7,191 nt of DNA, taken from Bacteriovoracaceae bacterium. GTDB lineage: Bacteria > Bdellovibrionota > Bacteriovoracia > Bacteriovoracales > Bacteriovoracaceae. Made by a program: the position numbers and the translations under genes. The notes below the pieces were generated by a model that was not told the origin of the DNA, did not search any database, and saw nothing but the letters and a program-made list of their open reading frames with translations. This document shows positions 1 through 6,256 of the stretch, in pieces; within the stretch, counting starts at the first letter, position 1, and every line of letters starts with the position of its first letter. Location of the stretch: positions 1-7,191 of the forward strand of contig SKIL01000152.1 in the NCBI GenBank assembly GCA_007116425.1, read 5' to 3'.

Positions 1-908
1 ACAAGGGCATTACCGGAGTTGATTCCATTTTCACCTCCCGAATCCTTTTTGTTTCTGACAGAGGGTCACAGTCTACTCGGATAACCAAAGAGCTTTACAT
101 TATGGATTTTGATGGACGAAATGCTGAGCCTTTAACCAACCACAGGGGAATTGTTATTTCTCCTAGTATCTCTTACGACGGAACGCGAGTTCTATATAGT
201 TTGATTGAAGATGAGTCGCGCAAGGATCAAAAGCGAAATGTTGATTTATATTTATTAGATTTAAGAACTGGAAAAACAGAGCTCCTTTCTTCCCGTTCAG
301 GAATTAATTCTGGCGCTATTTTTATGCCTGGAGATGAAAGTATTTTATTAACTCTAAGCCATACAGGAACAGCAAATATTTATACAATGGATCTCAATAC
401 AAGAGAGATTACTCGTTTAACATCAAGTCATGCTCCTGATGTTGATCCAAGTATTAATCGAGATGGCTCACTTATGTCTTTCTTATCAGGACGTTCAGGC
501 GCAGCTATGATTTATACAATGGACCCTAGATCGCGCGAAAATAATACAGATAATCGACCACGTCGAATTAGTTTTGTCGGTACATTTAATGCGACACCAC
601 GGTTCAATCCAGATGGTACAGAGATCGCTTTTGCAAGTTGGATGGAAGGCCGATTTGATATTTTTAGAATTAACTCTGACGGCACTGGTTTGGCCCGATT
701 AACGCGCAACTTTGGCTCTAATGAGGATCCTACTTTTTCCCCAGACGGCGAGTTTCTTGCCTTCTCAAGTCAACGAGTTATAAGTCGTGAGGAGGCCGAA
801 CATAATATATACATTATGGACAGGGACGGGGATATAATTGGTCGAATTACCCACAATTTAGGAAACTGTATAACTCCTAGATGGTCTAGACCCCCGAAAT
901 CACAATAA
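1..908 (+). CDS. tolB: TolB, periplasmic beta-propeller protein of the Tol-Pal system (5' truncated)
   Basis: This is the C-terminal part of TolB, the periplasmic propeller that works with Pal and TolA to keep the outer membrane attached and to constrict it during division. The frame is open from the first full codon at base 3, so the gene starts upstream; about 301 residues are visible. The upstream segment (bases 3-101) already reads as TolB, with a G-V-D-S-I-F-T-S-R-I stretch followed by K-E-L-Y-I-M-D-F-D-G. Five PD40/WD40-like blades follow, each with a core such as NPDGTEIAFAS or SPDGEFLAFSS and ending in an I-Y-x-M-D type strand. The protein ends P-P-K-S-Q at a TAA. The signal peptide and N-terminal TolB domain are outside the window. 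In many Proteobacteria pal follows tolB directly; here the next gene is a regulator 134 bases downstream. A paralogous TolB-like propeller is the main alternative. Confidence 0.85.
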   Translation, partial: KGITGVDSIFTSRILFVSDRGSQSTRITKELYIMDFDGRNAEPLTNHRGIVISPSISYDGTRVLYSLIEDESRKDQKRNVDLYLLDLRTGKTELLSSRSGINSGAIFMPGDESILLTLSHTGTANIYTMDLNTREITRLTSSHAPDVDPSINRDGSLMSFLSGRSGAAMIYTMDPRSRENNTDNRPRRISFVGTFNATPRFNPDGTEIAFASWMEGRFDIFRINSDGTGLARLTRNFGSNEDPTFSPDGEFLAFSSQRVISREEAEHNIYIMDRDGDIIGRITHNLGNCITPRWSRPPKSQ

Positions 909-945
909 AACGTGAAAAAAAAATAGACACTTGAGCATTTTTGTC

Positions 946-974
946 TTGTAAAAGCTTTAGACGCACTGTATTAT
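946..974 (+). promoter_or_regulatory. Putative sigma70-type promoter for the GAF/AAA+ regulator
   Basis: A TTGTAA box (946-951) and a TATTAT box (969-974) are separated by exactly 17 bases, a good housekeeping-type arrangement. It lies in the tolB-regulator gap and would start transcription near base 981, leaving a leader of about 60 bases. I see no terminator hairpin between tolB and this site, so read-through from tolB is also possible. The call rests on pattern matching only. Confidence 0.42.
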
Positions 975-1042
975 CTCCTGAGTAACGCAACGAGTCGCAT
1001 TTTTAAAATGAGAACATAAATTTGTACTTTAGGAGACCGGCC

Positions 1043-2596
1043 ATGATGAAAGCAGAAATAAATCACCAAGCAGCGATCGAGAACTTGTCATCGATTCTTT
1101 TTTCTACACTTGAAGAGAGAATTTTCTTTGCTCACTTGGGAGGGTTTTTACATACTCAGGTTGGAGCTGATCAAACTAAAATTTATTTAATCCATCAGGA
1201 TCAATCTGCTGAGCTTGTGAGTGTTAATGGTAAGGCGATTGATGAAAAAGATTCTAAGATTATTGATAAAGGAATTGGAGTTGTTGGACATGTTGTAAGA
1301 ACAAAGCGTCCATACTTTAGCAACTCTGTTTCACGCGACCCACTTTTTAATAAAGAGGCCAGCCAGGGAATCTCTGCTGAACTATGTGTGCCAGTTATGC
1401 ATGAAGGTGTTGTGATCGCGACGATTCATCATCAAATTATCGATTCTGAGTTTGAGTTTGCTCGTGAGCACATAACTCAGGTTTTAACCATTATTAATGA
1501 AGTGAAAAACCCCATTGCGAATATCAAAATGTACTTATCTGCTAAGTTTCTCAATGAGACTCTATTAAAGCAGATTGAAGCGAAGGAAAAAGAGCTAGAA
1601 GAGAGACAAGGCGGATTAAACCTAACTTCTTCTTATAAGATTGAGGACAAAGAGATTGTTGGACAATCAGAGTCAATGCAAAAGCTTTTGAAAATTGTTG
1701 AAAAGGTTGCAGCTTCAAACGTTAACTGCCTCATCTCTGGAGAGAGTGGGACAGGGAAGCAGATGATTGCTCGAAAAATTCACTGCCTTAGTGAAAGAAA
1801 GGAGTACGCCTTTATTGGAATTGACTGCGCTTCAATTGAAGACAAAGAAATTGAGAAGGAAATTTTTGGCTTTGAATCATTAGAGTCTGGTGGAATAAAT
1901 ATTAAAAACGGTTTACTTGAAATGGCCAATAGTGGAACTCTCTTCTTAAATAACGTTGAGAAACTATCTTTGGCAACTCAGGCGAAACTTGCCAGCTTTA
2001 TTAACGGCGGTATTGCCTTTAGAGTTGGTGGTCAGATGCCTTATCGTTCAGACGTAAGAATTGTTGTAGCTTCAACTAAGCAACTCATTGATGATGTAGA
2101 GAACGATCTTTTTAGAGAGGATCTCTATTACTCACTCAATACGGTTAATATTGCTGTACCAGCAATGCGAGAGCGAAGAGAAGATATCGAAATTCTTGCG
2201 AACTATTTTTTAAATAAAAACAAGCAAACTGAAGAGCATAAATCGATTTCACCGTGTGTGATTAAAAAACTTGTCGATTACTCGTGGCCTGGAAATGTAA
2301 GAGAGCTTCAAAGTGTAATGGAGCGCGCCTATATCTTGGCCGATGGAATGATTATTGAGAGTGATCATCTGGCCGACAGTGTTCAGAGAGCAGAAGAGTC
2401 AATAGATAAAGTGGAAGAAGAAGTTCTTGAATTTCACGAAATGACTCTTGATGAGCTTGAGAAGCGACATATTTGTAAAACTCTGGACTTTTTGGGTGGA
2501 AATAAGACGAAAACTGCAAAAACTCTAGGGATTACTGTGAAGACGCTCTACAACAAGCTCCACAGTTACGGAATGATCAATTCGAAAGAAGCTTAA
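1043..2596 (+). CDS. GAF / AAA+ / Fis-HTH regulator of the NtrC type, lacking GAFTGA and Walker B acids
   Basis: The protein has 517 residues from ATG 1043, which sits 7 bases after an AGGAG (1031-1035); a second ATG follows at 1046. Residues about 14-165 form a GAF sensor domain (G-I-G-V-V-G-H-V-V near 77-85, A-E-L-C-V-P-V near 112-118). A likely coiled linker follows at about 168-190. The AAA+ domain spans about 204-432: Walker A GESGTGKQ (233-240), an FREDLYYSLN segment (358-366) and WPGNVRELQ (415-423). The C-terminus (about 468-512) is an intact Fis-type helix-turn-helix. Family hallmarks are damaged: GAFTGA, which contacts sigma54, is absent (ESLESGGI in its place, near 278-285). Walker B reads GTLFLNNV instead of GTLFLDEI (N303, N304), and the second arginine finger is serine (YYSLN). 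Seen: DNA-binding, sensor and nucleotide-binding parts remain. Inferred: it binds DNA in response to a ligand but probably neither hydrolyses ATP efficiently nor activates sigma54. Its targets are unknown. Confidence 0.85.
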   Translation: MMKAEINHQAAIENLSSILFSTLEERIFFAHLGGFLHTQVGADQTKIYLIHQDQSAELVSVNGKAIDEKDSKIIDKGIGVVGHVVRTKRPYFSNSVSRDPLFNKEASQGISAELCVPVMHEGVVIATIHHQIIDSEFEFAREHITQVLTIINEVKNPIANIKMYLSAKFLNETLLKQIEAKEKELEERQGGLNLTSSYKIEDKEIVGQSESMQKLLKIVEKVAASNVNCLISGESGTGKQMIARKIHCLSERKEYAFIGIDCASIEDKEIEKEIFGFESLESGGINIKNGLLEMANSGTLFLNNVEKLSLATQAKLASFINGGIAFRVGGQMPYRSDVRIVVASTKQLIDDVENDLFREDLYYSLNTVNIAVPAMRERREDIEILANYFLNKNKQTEEHKSISPCVIKKLVDYSWPGNVRELQSVMERAYILADGMIIESDHLADSVQRAEESIDKVEEEVLEFHEMTLDELEKRHICKTLDFLGGNKTKTAKTLGITVKTLYNKLHSYGMINSKEA

Positions 2597-2609
2597 AATC
2601 TGATTTTAG

Positions 2610-2644
2610 ATGGCCCAGAGCGCAATGTTGCTCTTGGCCATTTT
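2610..2644 (+). terminator. Rho-independent terminator after the regulator gene
   Basis: A 12-position stem (2610-2621 with 2630-2641) has one C-T mismatch at 2616/2635 and an 8-base loop. It starts 13 bases after the regulator's stop codon and is followed by a four-T run (2641-2644, the first T being the last stem base). The stem is GC-rich in both halves (ATGGCC and AGAGC on the 5' side). The short T run is the weak point. A promoter-like element for the next gene begins directly after it, which supports this as a transcription-unit boundary. Confidence 0.7.
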
Positions 2645-2649
2645 CGCTA

Positions 2650-2678
2650 TTGGCGAGGCATTAAAAAAAACGTAGAAT
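2650..2678 (+). promoter_or_regulatory. Putative sigma70-type promoter for the small basic protein
   Basis: TTGGCG (2650-2655) and TAGAAT (2673-2678) are 17 bases apart, with an A-rich spacer. Transcription would begin near 2685. The resulting leader contains a small hairpin (CGCTGA at 2695-2700 with TTAGCG at 2705-2710, loop TTAT, one G-U pair) about 11 bases before the AGGAGG of the small gene. Its placement directly after a terminator strengthens the call. Confidence 0.45.
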
Positions 2679-2732
2679 GAACTTTTGTTTCTAACGCTGA
2701 TTATTTAGCGAGAAATATGTGAGGAGGAATCA

Positions 2733-2936
2733 ATGGCTTCAGAAACAGCAAAAGCGCAGGAAGAAATTCAGCAAAAAGGCTTTAGAAACTTCAGATCAAA
2801 TGTAGATGTCGAGAACTTCTATCGCTTCGTGCATGAAAACGATCTGCGAAGAGAGGCCAAGATGCTCCTCGATGTTATTTTTTCAAGATCAGGAAAAGCT
2901 CCGAAAAAGCGCAAGAGATCTAAGAAATTGCAATAG
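2733..2936 (+). CDS. Small hypothetical protein with a highly basic C-terminal tail
   Basis: This is a 67-residue protein I do not recognise. The gene looks real: a perfect AGGAGG (2722-2727) lies 5 bases before the ATG, a plausible promoter and a terminator precede it, and a hairpin follows its TAG. The N-terminal part (about 1-15) is rich in A, E, K and Q. The middle (about 17-50) looks like a compact helical module with several aromatics (F-R-N-F-R, then F-Y-R-F-V-H-E-N-D-L-R-R-E-A). The tail (about 51-67) is a run of lysines and arginines, K-K-R-K-R-S-K-K. No signal peptide, membrane helix, zinc motif or catalytic motif is visible. The tail suggests nucleic-acid or ribosome contact, but that is inference only. 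It could be co-transcribed with the HD gene 60 bases downstream. Confidence 0.75.
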   Translation: MASETAKAQEEIQQKGFRNFRSNVDVENFYRFVHENDLRREAKMLLDVIFSRSGKAPKKRKRSKKLQ

Positions 2937-2950
2937 ACTTTTATTTTAAG

Positions 2951-2976
2951 ATGGCCACATATTCTTTTGTGGCCAT
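2951..2976 (+). terminator. Perfect 9-bp hairpin between the small gene and the HD gene; terminator or processing element
   Basis: ATGGCCACA (2951-2959) pairs perfectly with TGTGGCCAT (2968-2976) around the 8-base loop TATTCTTT. It starts 14 bases after the small gene's stop codon and ends 6 bases before the GGAGAG Shine-Dalgarno of the HD gene. There is no T run on either strand, so it is not a classical intrinsic terminator. It may be a partial terminator, an RNA-stabilising 3' end or a processing site. No separate promoter for the HD gene is apparent, so at least some transcripts probably read through it. Confidence 0.5.
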
Positions 2977-2996
2977 AACTCTGGAGAGATACAAGG

Positions 2997-4484
2997 ATGT
3001 TATCAGTTCCACAGCACTCACCAAGTAGAGACTTGTCCATTCCTGAGATGAGCTCTGACAAAAAAAGCTTCATTGTTTTTGATCCTATCTATGGTTTTAT
3101 TTATTTAACTCCTGCTGAACATGAAATTATTCATAGTCCATTTTATCAAAGGCTTAGATGGATAAAACAGTTAGGTTTTTCTCAATATATTTTTCATGGA
3201 GCTGAACATTCTCGCTTTGGTCACTCTATTGGAGTTATGTTTAATGCTCATAAAATTTTAGAGTCTTGTGGTCGTGCGGTTTCAATGGAGGACTTAAGTG
3301 ACCCCAAAAAGCAAGATGCCGCCACCCTCTATCATAGATCAGTAAGACTTGGAGCTTTATTACATGATCTTGGAACGTTCTGTTTCTCGCACACTACAGA
3401 AGGTGCCTATATTAGTTATGGTGAGACGACGCGAAAGAAAAATGGAAAAGGCCTGCAAGATGATCATGAGAATCTTGGGTCTTTTATTATTAAAAATACC
3501 GATTACGAGGGCGGAATTACTTATATTTTAAAGAAACACTCTCTTGACCCTCAAAATATTTCTGACCTTGTAAAGGGTGTCCATAGTTCAGTGTTGGCCA
3601 ATCAGATCCTTCACTCTGAAATAGACTGTGATCGAATGGATTATCTTTTACGTGATGCCCATTATACAGGGCTTAAATATGGAGCTTATGATAGAGACTA
3701 TTTACTTCATCATTTTCAAGTTATGAACGTGGCCGGAGAAGATATATTAACGATTAAAAATAATGCCCTTCATTGTGTTGAAGACTTTTTAATGTCTCGT
3801 TTTGCTTGGTACTCTCAGGTCATACGATCTCCACGTGGAGCAAAGTATGATGCTATTGCTGAACATATTTGTGCTTACTTTTTAAACAAGGGATTAATTT
3901 ATCGCTACACTGATCTTTTGGATATGATTAAAAACAATCCCATGAGATTTTTTCGTTTTAATGATAATTACTTTTTTGACCTTGTCGCTGAAACTTATTC
4001 AAGTGGAAAGCTCGATGGGAATTCCCAAGTTAAAGAGATGGCCTATACTCTTTTATTAGAAAGAGGTGCGCGGACTGTTAGATGTGAAGAGTTACGACAA
4101 ATACTTTTAGACAAGTCAGATTTGGCCGAAACGGATCGGGTTGTAAGGCGGGCCGAAGCTAAAGTGGAAGAAATAAAAGACTATCTAAAGAAAAATGGTG
4201 GAGATAAAGACTGGGTGATTGATGATCTCCCGAAAAAAGATATTTCCTTGGTTAAGTCTGCGGATCAAATTGCAAAGTCTGGTAATGGAGTGAATGTTCT
4301 TTTAGAGAGAGATCCAGTTAAAATTTCAAATGATTCCGGTGACATTAAACTTTTGGCCGACCTCGAAAATTCAGTTATTTCAAAGCTCCAAAATATGACA
4401 AACTATATTCCAAACGTATTTGTTTCAAAGTCTTTTTATCAGAAACTCGTAGATGCTAAAATTATTGATGCTGAGGACTCTTAG
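2997..4484 (+). CDS. HD-superfamily phosphohydrolase (SAMHD1/COG1078-like)
   Basis: A 495-residue cytoplasmic protein with the HD-hydrolase motif order seen in SAMHD1-like enzymes, which remove phosphate or triphosphate from nucleotides. Visible are F-D-P-I-Y-G-F-I (28-35), EHSRFGHSIGV (70-80, ligand H76), ALLHDLGTFCFSH (120-132, the HD pair H123-D124), DDHENLG (155-161, H157), and EIDCDRMDYLLRDAHYTG (208-225, fourth metal-ligand aspartate). A conserved feature is altered: relatives usually read HDLGHGPFSH, and here the histidine after HDLG is T127, while H132 is kept. The C-terminal 220 residues are helical, charged and less recognisable. The start at 2997 has GGAGAG 8 bases upstream; an in-frame ATG at 3048 would remove 17 residues before the conserved fold but lacks a ribosome site. 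The substrate (dNTP, (p)ppGpp-like or other) cannot be told from sequence. There is no RelA/SpoT synthetase, TGS or ACT domain. Confidence 0.85.
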   Translation: MLSVPQHSPSRDLSIPEMSSDKKSFIVFDPIYGFIYLTPAEHEIIHSPFYQRLRWIKQLGFSQYIFHGAEHSRFGHSIGVMFNAHKILESCGRAVSMEDLSDPKKQDAATLYHRSVRLGALLHDLGTFCFSHTTEGAYISYGETTRKKNGKGLQDDHENLGSFIIKNTDYEGGITYILKKHSLDPQNISDLVKGVHSSVLANQILHSEIDCDRMDYLLRDAHYTGLKYGAYDRDYLLHHFQVMNVAGEDILTIKNNALHCVEDFLMSRFAWYSQVIRSPRGAKYDAIAEHICAYFLNKGLIYRYTDLLDMIKNNPMRFFRFNDNYFFDLVAETYSSGKLDGNSQVKEMAYTLLLERGARTVRCEELRQILLDKSDLAETDRVVRRAEAKVEEIKDYLKKNGGDKDWVIDDLPKKDISLVKSADQIAKSGNGVNVLLERDPVKISNDSGDIKLLADLENSVISKLQNMTNYIPNVFVSKSFYQKLVDAKIIDAEDS

Positions 4485-4571
4485 GGAAAAGCTTGCCGCT
4501 TTAATTGCTTTTTGGAGTAAATAATCTGACACTTTTAGATTAGCTAAGTATTTGACTCTACTATACAGTTC

Positions 4572-4587
4572 ATTAGTTCCTACTAAT
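4572..4587. repeat. Perfect inverted repeat ATTAGT-N4-ACTAAT, possible operator
   Basis: Two 6-base arms (4572-4577 and 4582-4587) surround TCCT. The symmetry and position about 135 bases before ftsE are compatible with a dimeric regulator's site overlapping the promoter region. The low GC of the arms makes it a weak RNA hairpin, so a DNA site is more likely if it has a function. A chance palindrome in AT-rich DNA is possible. Confidence 0.35.
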
Positions 4588-4617
4588 TGCATAAAATTAT
4601 GAAAGGGCCTAAAAGTT

Positions 4618-4682
4618 CACTTTGCGGGAGCTCACTTTTTGAGGTAAAATTTTCTTTAGAGTGTCACTTTTCTGGCACTTTT
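4618..4682 (+). repeat. Four CACTTT words in the ftsE leader
   Basis: CACTTT occurs at 4618-4623, 4633-4638, 4665-4670 and 4676-4681, three of the four continuing with more Ts; a fifth copy lies at 4530-4535. Distances between the four are 15, 32 and 11 bases. No copy fits a CRISPR or integron layout. They could be sites for a regulator or just T-rich sequence. Confidence 0.4.
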
Positions 4683-4718
4683 CGAATCAGGAAGATTTGG
4701 AAGACTTAAGGAAGGGTC

Positions 4719-5456
4719 ATGATCAATCAAAACCAGTCGGTATTTCAACATTCGCAAGGTCGAAATCACCAGCACTTTTCAAAACATCAGTCACTACGCA
4801 AAAATTTATTCTTACTAGAGGATGTCTCTGTTAAATTTGATGATTATATTGCACTAAAAAATGTAAAACTTAATGTTGAGGCAGGTGAGATTGTTTTTGT
4901 AACTGGGGCTTCTGGTGCAGGTAAGACCACACTTCTCAGAGTTCTTTCTGGCGAGCTTTCTCCTTGTTCTGGCCAAACTTTTCTATCTCATATTGAAAGA
5001 CCAGGTTCAATATTTGTTTCAAAAGTTTTTCAAGATTTGAGGCTTATTCCTCGATGGAGTTGCTTTGAAAATTTAATGACGGCCTATGATAGTGCCACTT
5101 ATAGATCAAAAAAAGATTTCATCTCAGATATGAACGAAATGGCAAAAGTATTGGGCTTTTATGATCGAATGGATTTAAAAATCTCAAATGCGAATGGGGG
5201 ATTAAAGCAAAAAGTCGCAATTGCAAGGGCCCTCTTAACAAGACCCGAGGTTTTTATCGCTGATGAGCCAACAAGTTCCTTAGATGCAGATAATGCTCAA
5301 CGAATTTTTGATGTTTTAAATCTCTACAATACGAAAAGAGGGCTTACGGTTATCTGGGCCTCACACAATAAAGAGTTGGTTAAAAGGTTCACGGGAAGGA
5401 TCGTTCATCTGGATAATGGAAAGTTAGTTTATTCGGGGCATGCATGTTTCATCTAG
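4719..5456 (+). CDS. ftsE: FtsE, ATP-binding subunit of the FtsEX divisome ABC system
   Basis: A 245-residue ABC ATPase, expected on the cytoplasmic face of the inner membrane bound to FtsX, where its ATP cycle drives activation of cell-wall hydrolases at the septum. Motifs in order: Walker A GASGAGKT (63-70), Q-loop FQDLRL (Q105), signature region ANGGLKQKVAIARA (158-171), Walker B VFIADEPTSSLD (178-189) with D182/E183, and the H-loop in WASHNKE (H216). Two features are unusual. The signature serine of LSGG is N159 (with L and K where E and R are normal). An N-terminal extension of about 30 residues, rich in Q, H, N and S, precedes the usual FtsE start near L-L-E-D-V-S. No alternative ATG, GTG or TTG exists in frame before the fold, and the first ATG has AAGGA 6 bases upstream, so the extension is probably translated. 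Assignment as FtsE rather than LolD or another small ABC protein rests on the ftsX- and envC-like genes that follow. Confidence 0.85.
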   Translation: MINQNQSVFQHSQGRNHQHFSKHQSLRKNLFLLEDVSVKFDDYIALKNVKLNVEAGEIVFVTGASGAGKTTLLRVLSGELSPCSGQTFLSHIERPGSIFVSKVFQDLRLIPRWSCFENLMTAYDSATYRSKKDFISDMNEMAKVLGFYDRMDLKISNANGGLKQKVAIARALLTRPEVFIADEPTSSLDADNAQRIFDVLNLYNTKRGLTVIWASHNKELVKRFTGRIVHLDNGKLVYSGHACFI

Positions 5457-6253
5457 GCTTTTATTTAAAAGAGTTTTTTAAAGCTTGTCTTAAAAACCCA
5501 GTCAGTGGTTTGGGTTTTGTGTTTTGCACTTTTGCTTTGTGTGTATTAACCCTAAATCGCTCTTATATTCAAGATGAGCTGTCACAGAGGTTTGTTCTAC
5601 AAGAGTCTGGAGGCCATTTTCACGCTCTTGTTTCTGCCGATCAGAATCACTCTCGACTTGCGAGGCAGTTAAGAAGTTTACCTGGAATTAATCGCGTTGA
5701 AGAATTATCTCAAGATGTTATTTCTGAGCAATTGGAAGCTATTTTTGGTGGCTTCGATCTTGGTGAAACTCAAGAGCTATTGGCCCAAATGCGCTTAAGC
5801 TTTTCGGGACTGAAAGTCATTTTCGATCATGATATGGAGTCTCGCTCTGTTGACTTGGTTCGTGATTATATGCGGCGACTTGTAGGAAGCTCCAATCTAA
5901 CTCTTGGGCCGTTTGTTCAAAATCAAAATGAAGACGGCAACTCACCTCAACAGTTTCAAATTTTTGCTAAATGGGGAAGTTGGATTGCCATTGGCCTAAC
6001 GACTTTTGTTTGGGTGATATTTGCGTTCTTTTTTGCAAGTCATCTACGTAAGGTTGGCTATCTGATTGAGCAATTTCAACGGAAGAAATATGTGGCCTTG
6101 AAAAGCTATCTATGTGGAGCTGTTGCTCTTATCGCCATTTTTGCAGTTTCTCTCACACTTATGGGTGGAGATGATTATATTATTTTCTCCGTTTTTCTAA
6201 TACTTGCTTTAATGAGTTCGATGATTTTACTACGTAGGTATCAGTGGGAATAG
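5444..6253 (+). CDS. ftsX: FtsX, four-helix membrane subunit of FtsEX
   Basis: A 269-residue inner-membrane protein that should couple FtsE to a periplasmic activator. Four hydrophobic segments are visible at about 21-38, 178-199, 222-240 and 244-263. They are arranged as one helix, a large periplasmic domain (about 39-175), then three helices, which is the FtsX topology. Positive residues in the 200-220 loop (R-K, then R-K-K) and at the C-terminus (R-R-Y-Q-W-E) agree with both being cytoplasmic. The periplasmic part contains the L-R-S-L-P-G-I-N-R-V-E segment (76-86) typical of FtsX 'PGV' regions. The ATG overlaps the end of ftsE by 13 bases, with GGGG (5435-5438) 5 bases before it, so translation is probably coupled. 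Sequence conservation is low, as usual for FtsX; topology and neighbours carry the call. Confidence 0.83.
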   Translation: MFHLGFYLKEFFKACLKNPVSGLGFVFCTFALCVLTLNRSYIQDELSQRFVLQESGGHFHALVSADQNHSRLARQLRSLPGINRVEELSQDVISEQLEAIFGGFDLGETQELLAQMRLSFSGLKVIFDHDMESRSVDLVRDYMRRLVGSSNLTLGPFVQNQNEDGNSPQQFQIFAKWGSWIAIGLTTFVWVIFAFFFASHLRKVGYLIEQFQRKKYVALKSYLCGAVALIAIFAVSLTLMGGDDYIIFSVFLILALMSSMILLRRYQWE

Positions 6254-6256
6254 AAA

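Larger units (their letters stand above)
4485..4718 (+). other. Intergenic region upstream of ftsE
   Basis: These 234 bases contain no credible gene. They hold a weak AT-rich stem right after the HD gene (AAAGC 4488-4492 with GCTTT 4498-4502, then a five-T run at 4509-4513) that might terminate weakly. There is a 6-bp inverted repeat (TAATCT 4522-4527, AGATTA 4537-4542), a perfect palindrome at 4572-4587 and several CACTTT words. A TTGACT at 4552-4557 has no matching -10 box at 16-18 bases. TAAAAT (4592-4597) has only a poor -35 (TTCATT, 4569-4574) at 17 bases. The ftsE promoter is likely here, but I cannot place it with confidence. The ftsE ribosome site AAGGA is at 4708-4712. Confidence 0.5.

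Noticed and set aside
512..709. 65-codon minus-strand open frame inside tolB
   Set aside because: It lies fully within a convincing propeller-coding frame and shows no ribosome site or recognisable domain; a shadow.
1022..1042. TTG start extending the regulator by seven residues
   Set aside because: The AGGAG ribosome site lies inside this extension and is well placed for the ATG at 1043, so the extra residues are leader sequence.
2819..3073. 84-codon minus-strand open frame spanning the small gene and the HD gene start
   Set aside because: It overlaps two plus-strand genes with good ribosome sites and runs through the hairpin; its sequence shows no domain.
3349..3531. 60-codon plus-strand frame inside the HD gene
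   Set aside because: It covers the conserved HD motif region in another frame, which is clearly coding in the main frame.
4487..4513. Terminator after the HD gene
   Set aside because: The best stem is only about 5-6 AT-rich pairs, though a T run follows; too weak to list as a separate terminator, so it is mentioned only in the intergenic entry.
4673..4688. TGGCAC resembling a sigma54 -24 box upstream of ftsE
   Set aside because: At the required spacing the -12 element reads GAATC with no GC pair, so the GG-N10-GC rule fails.
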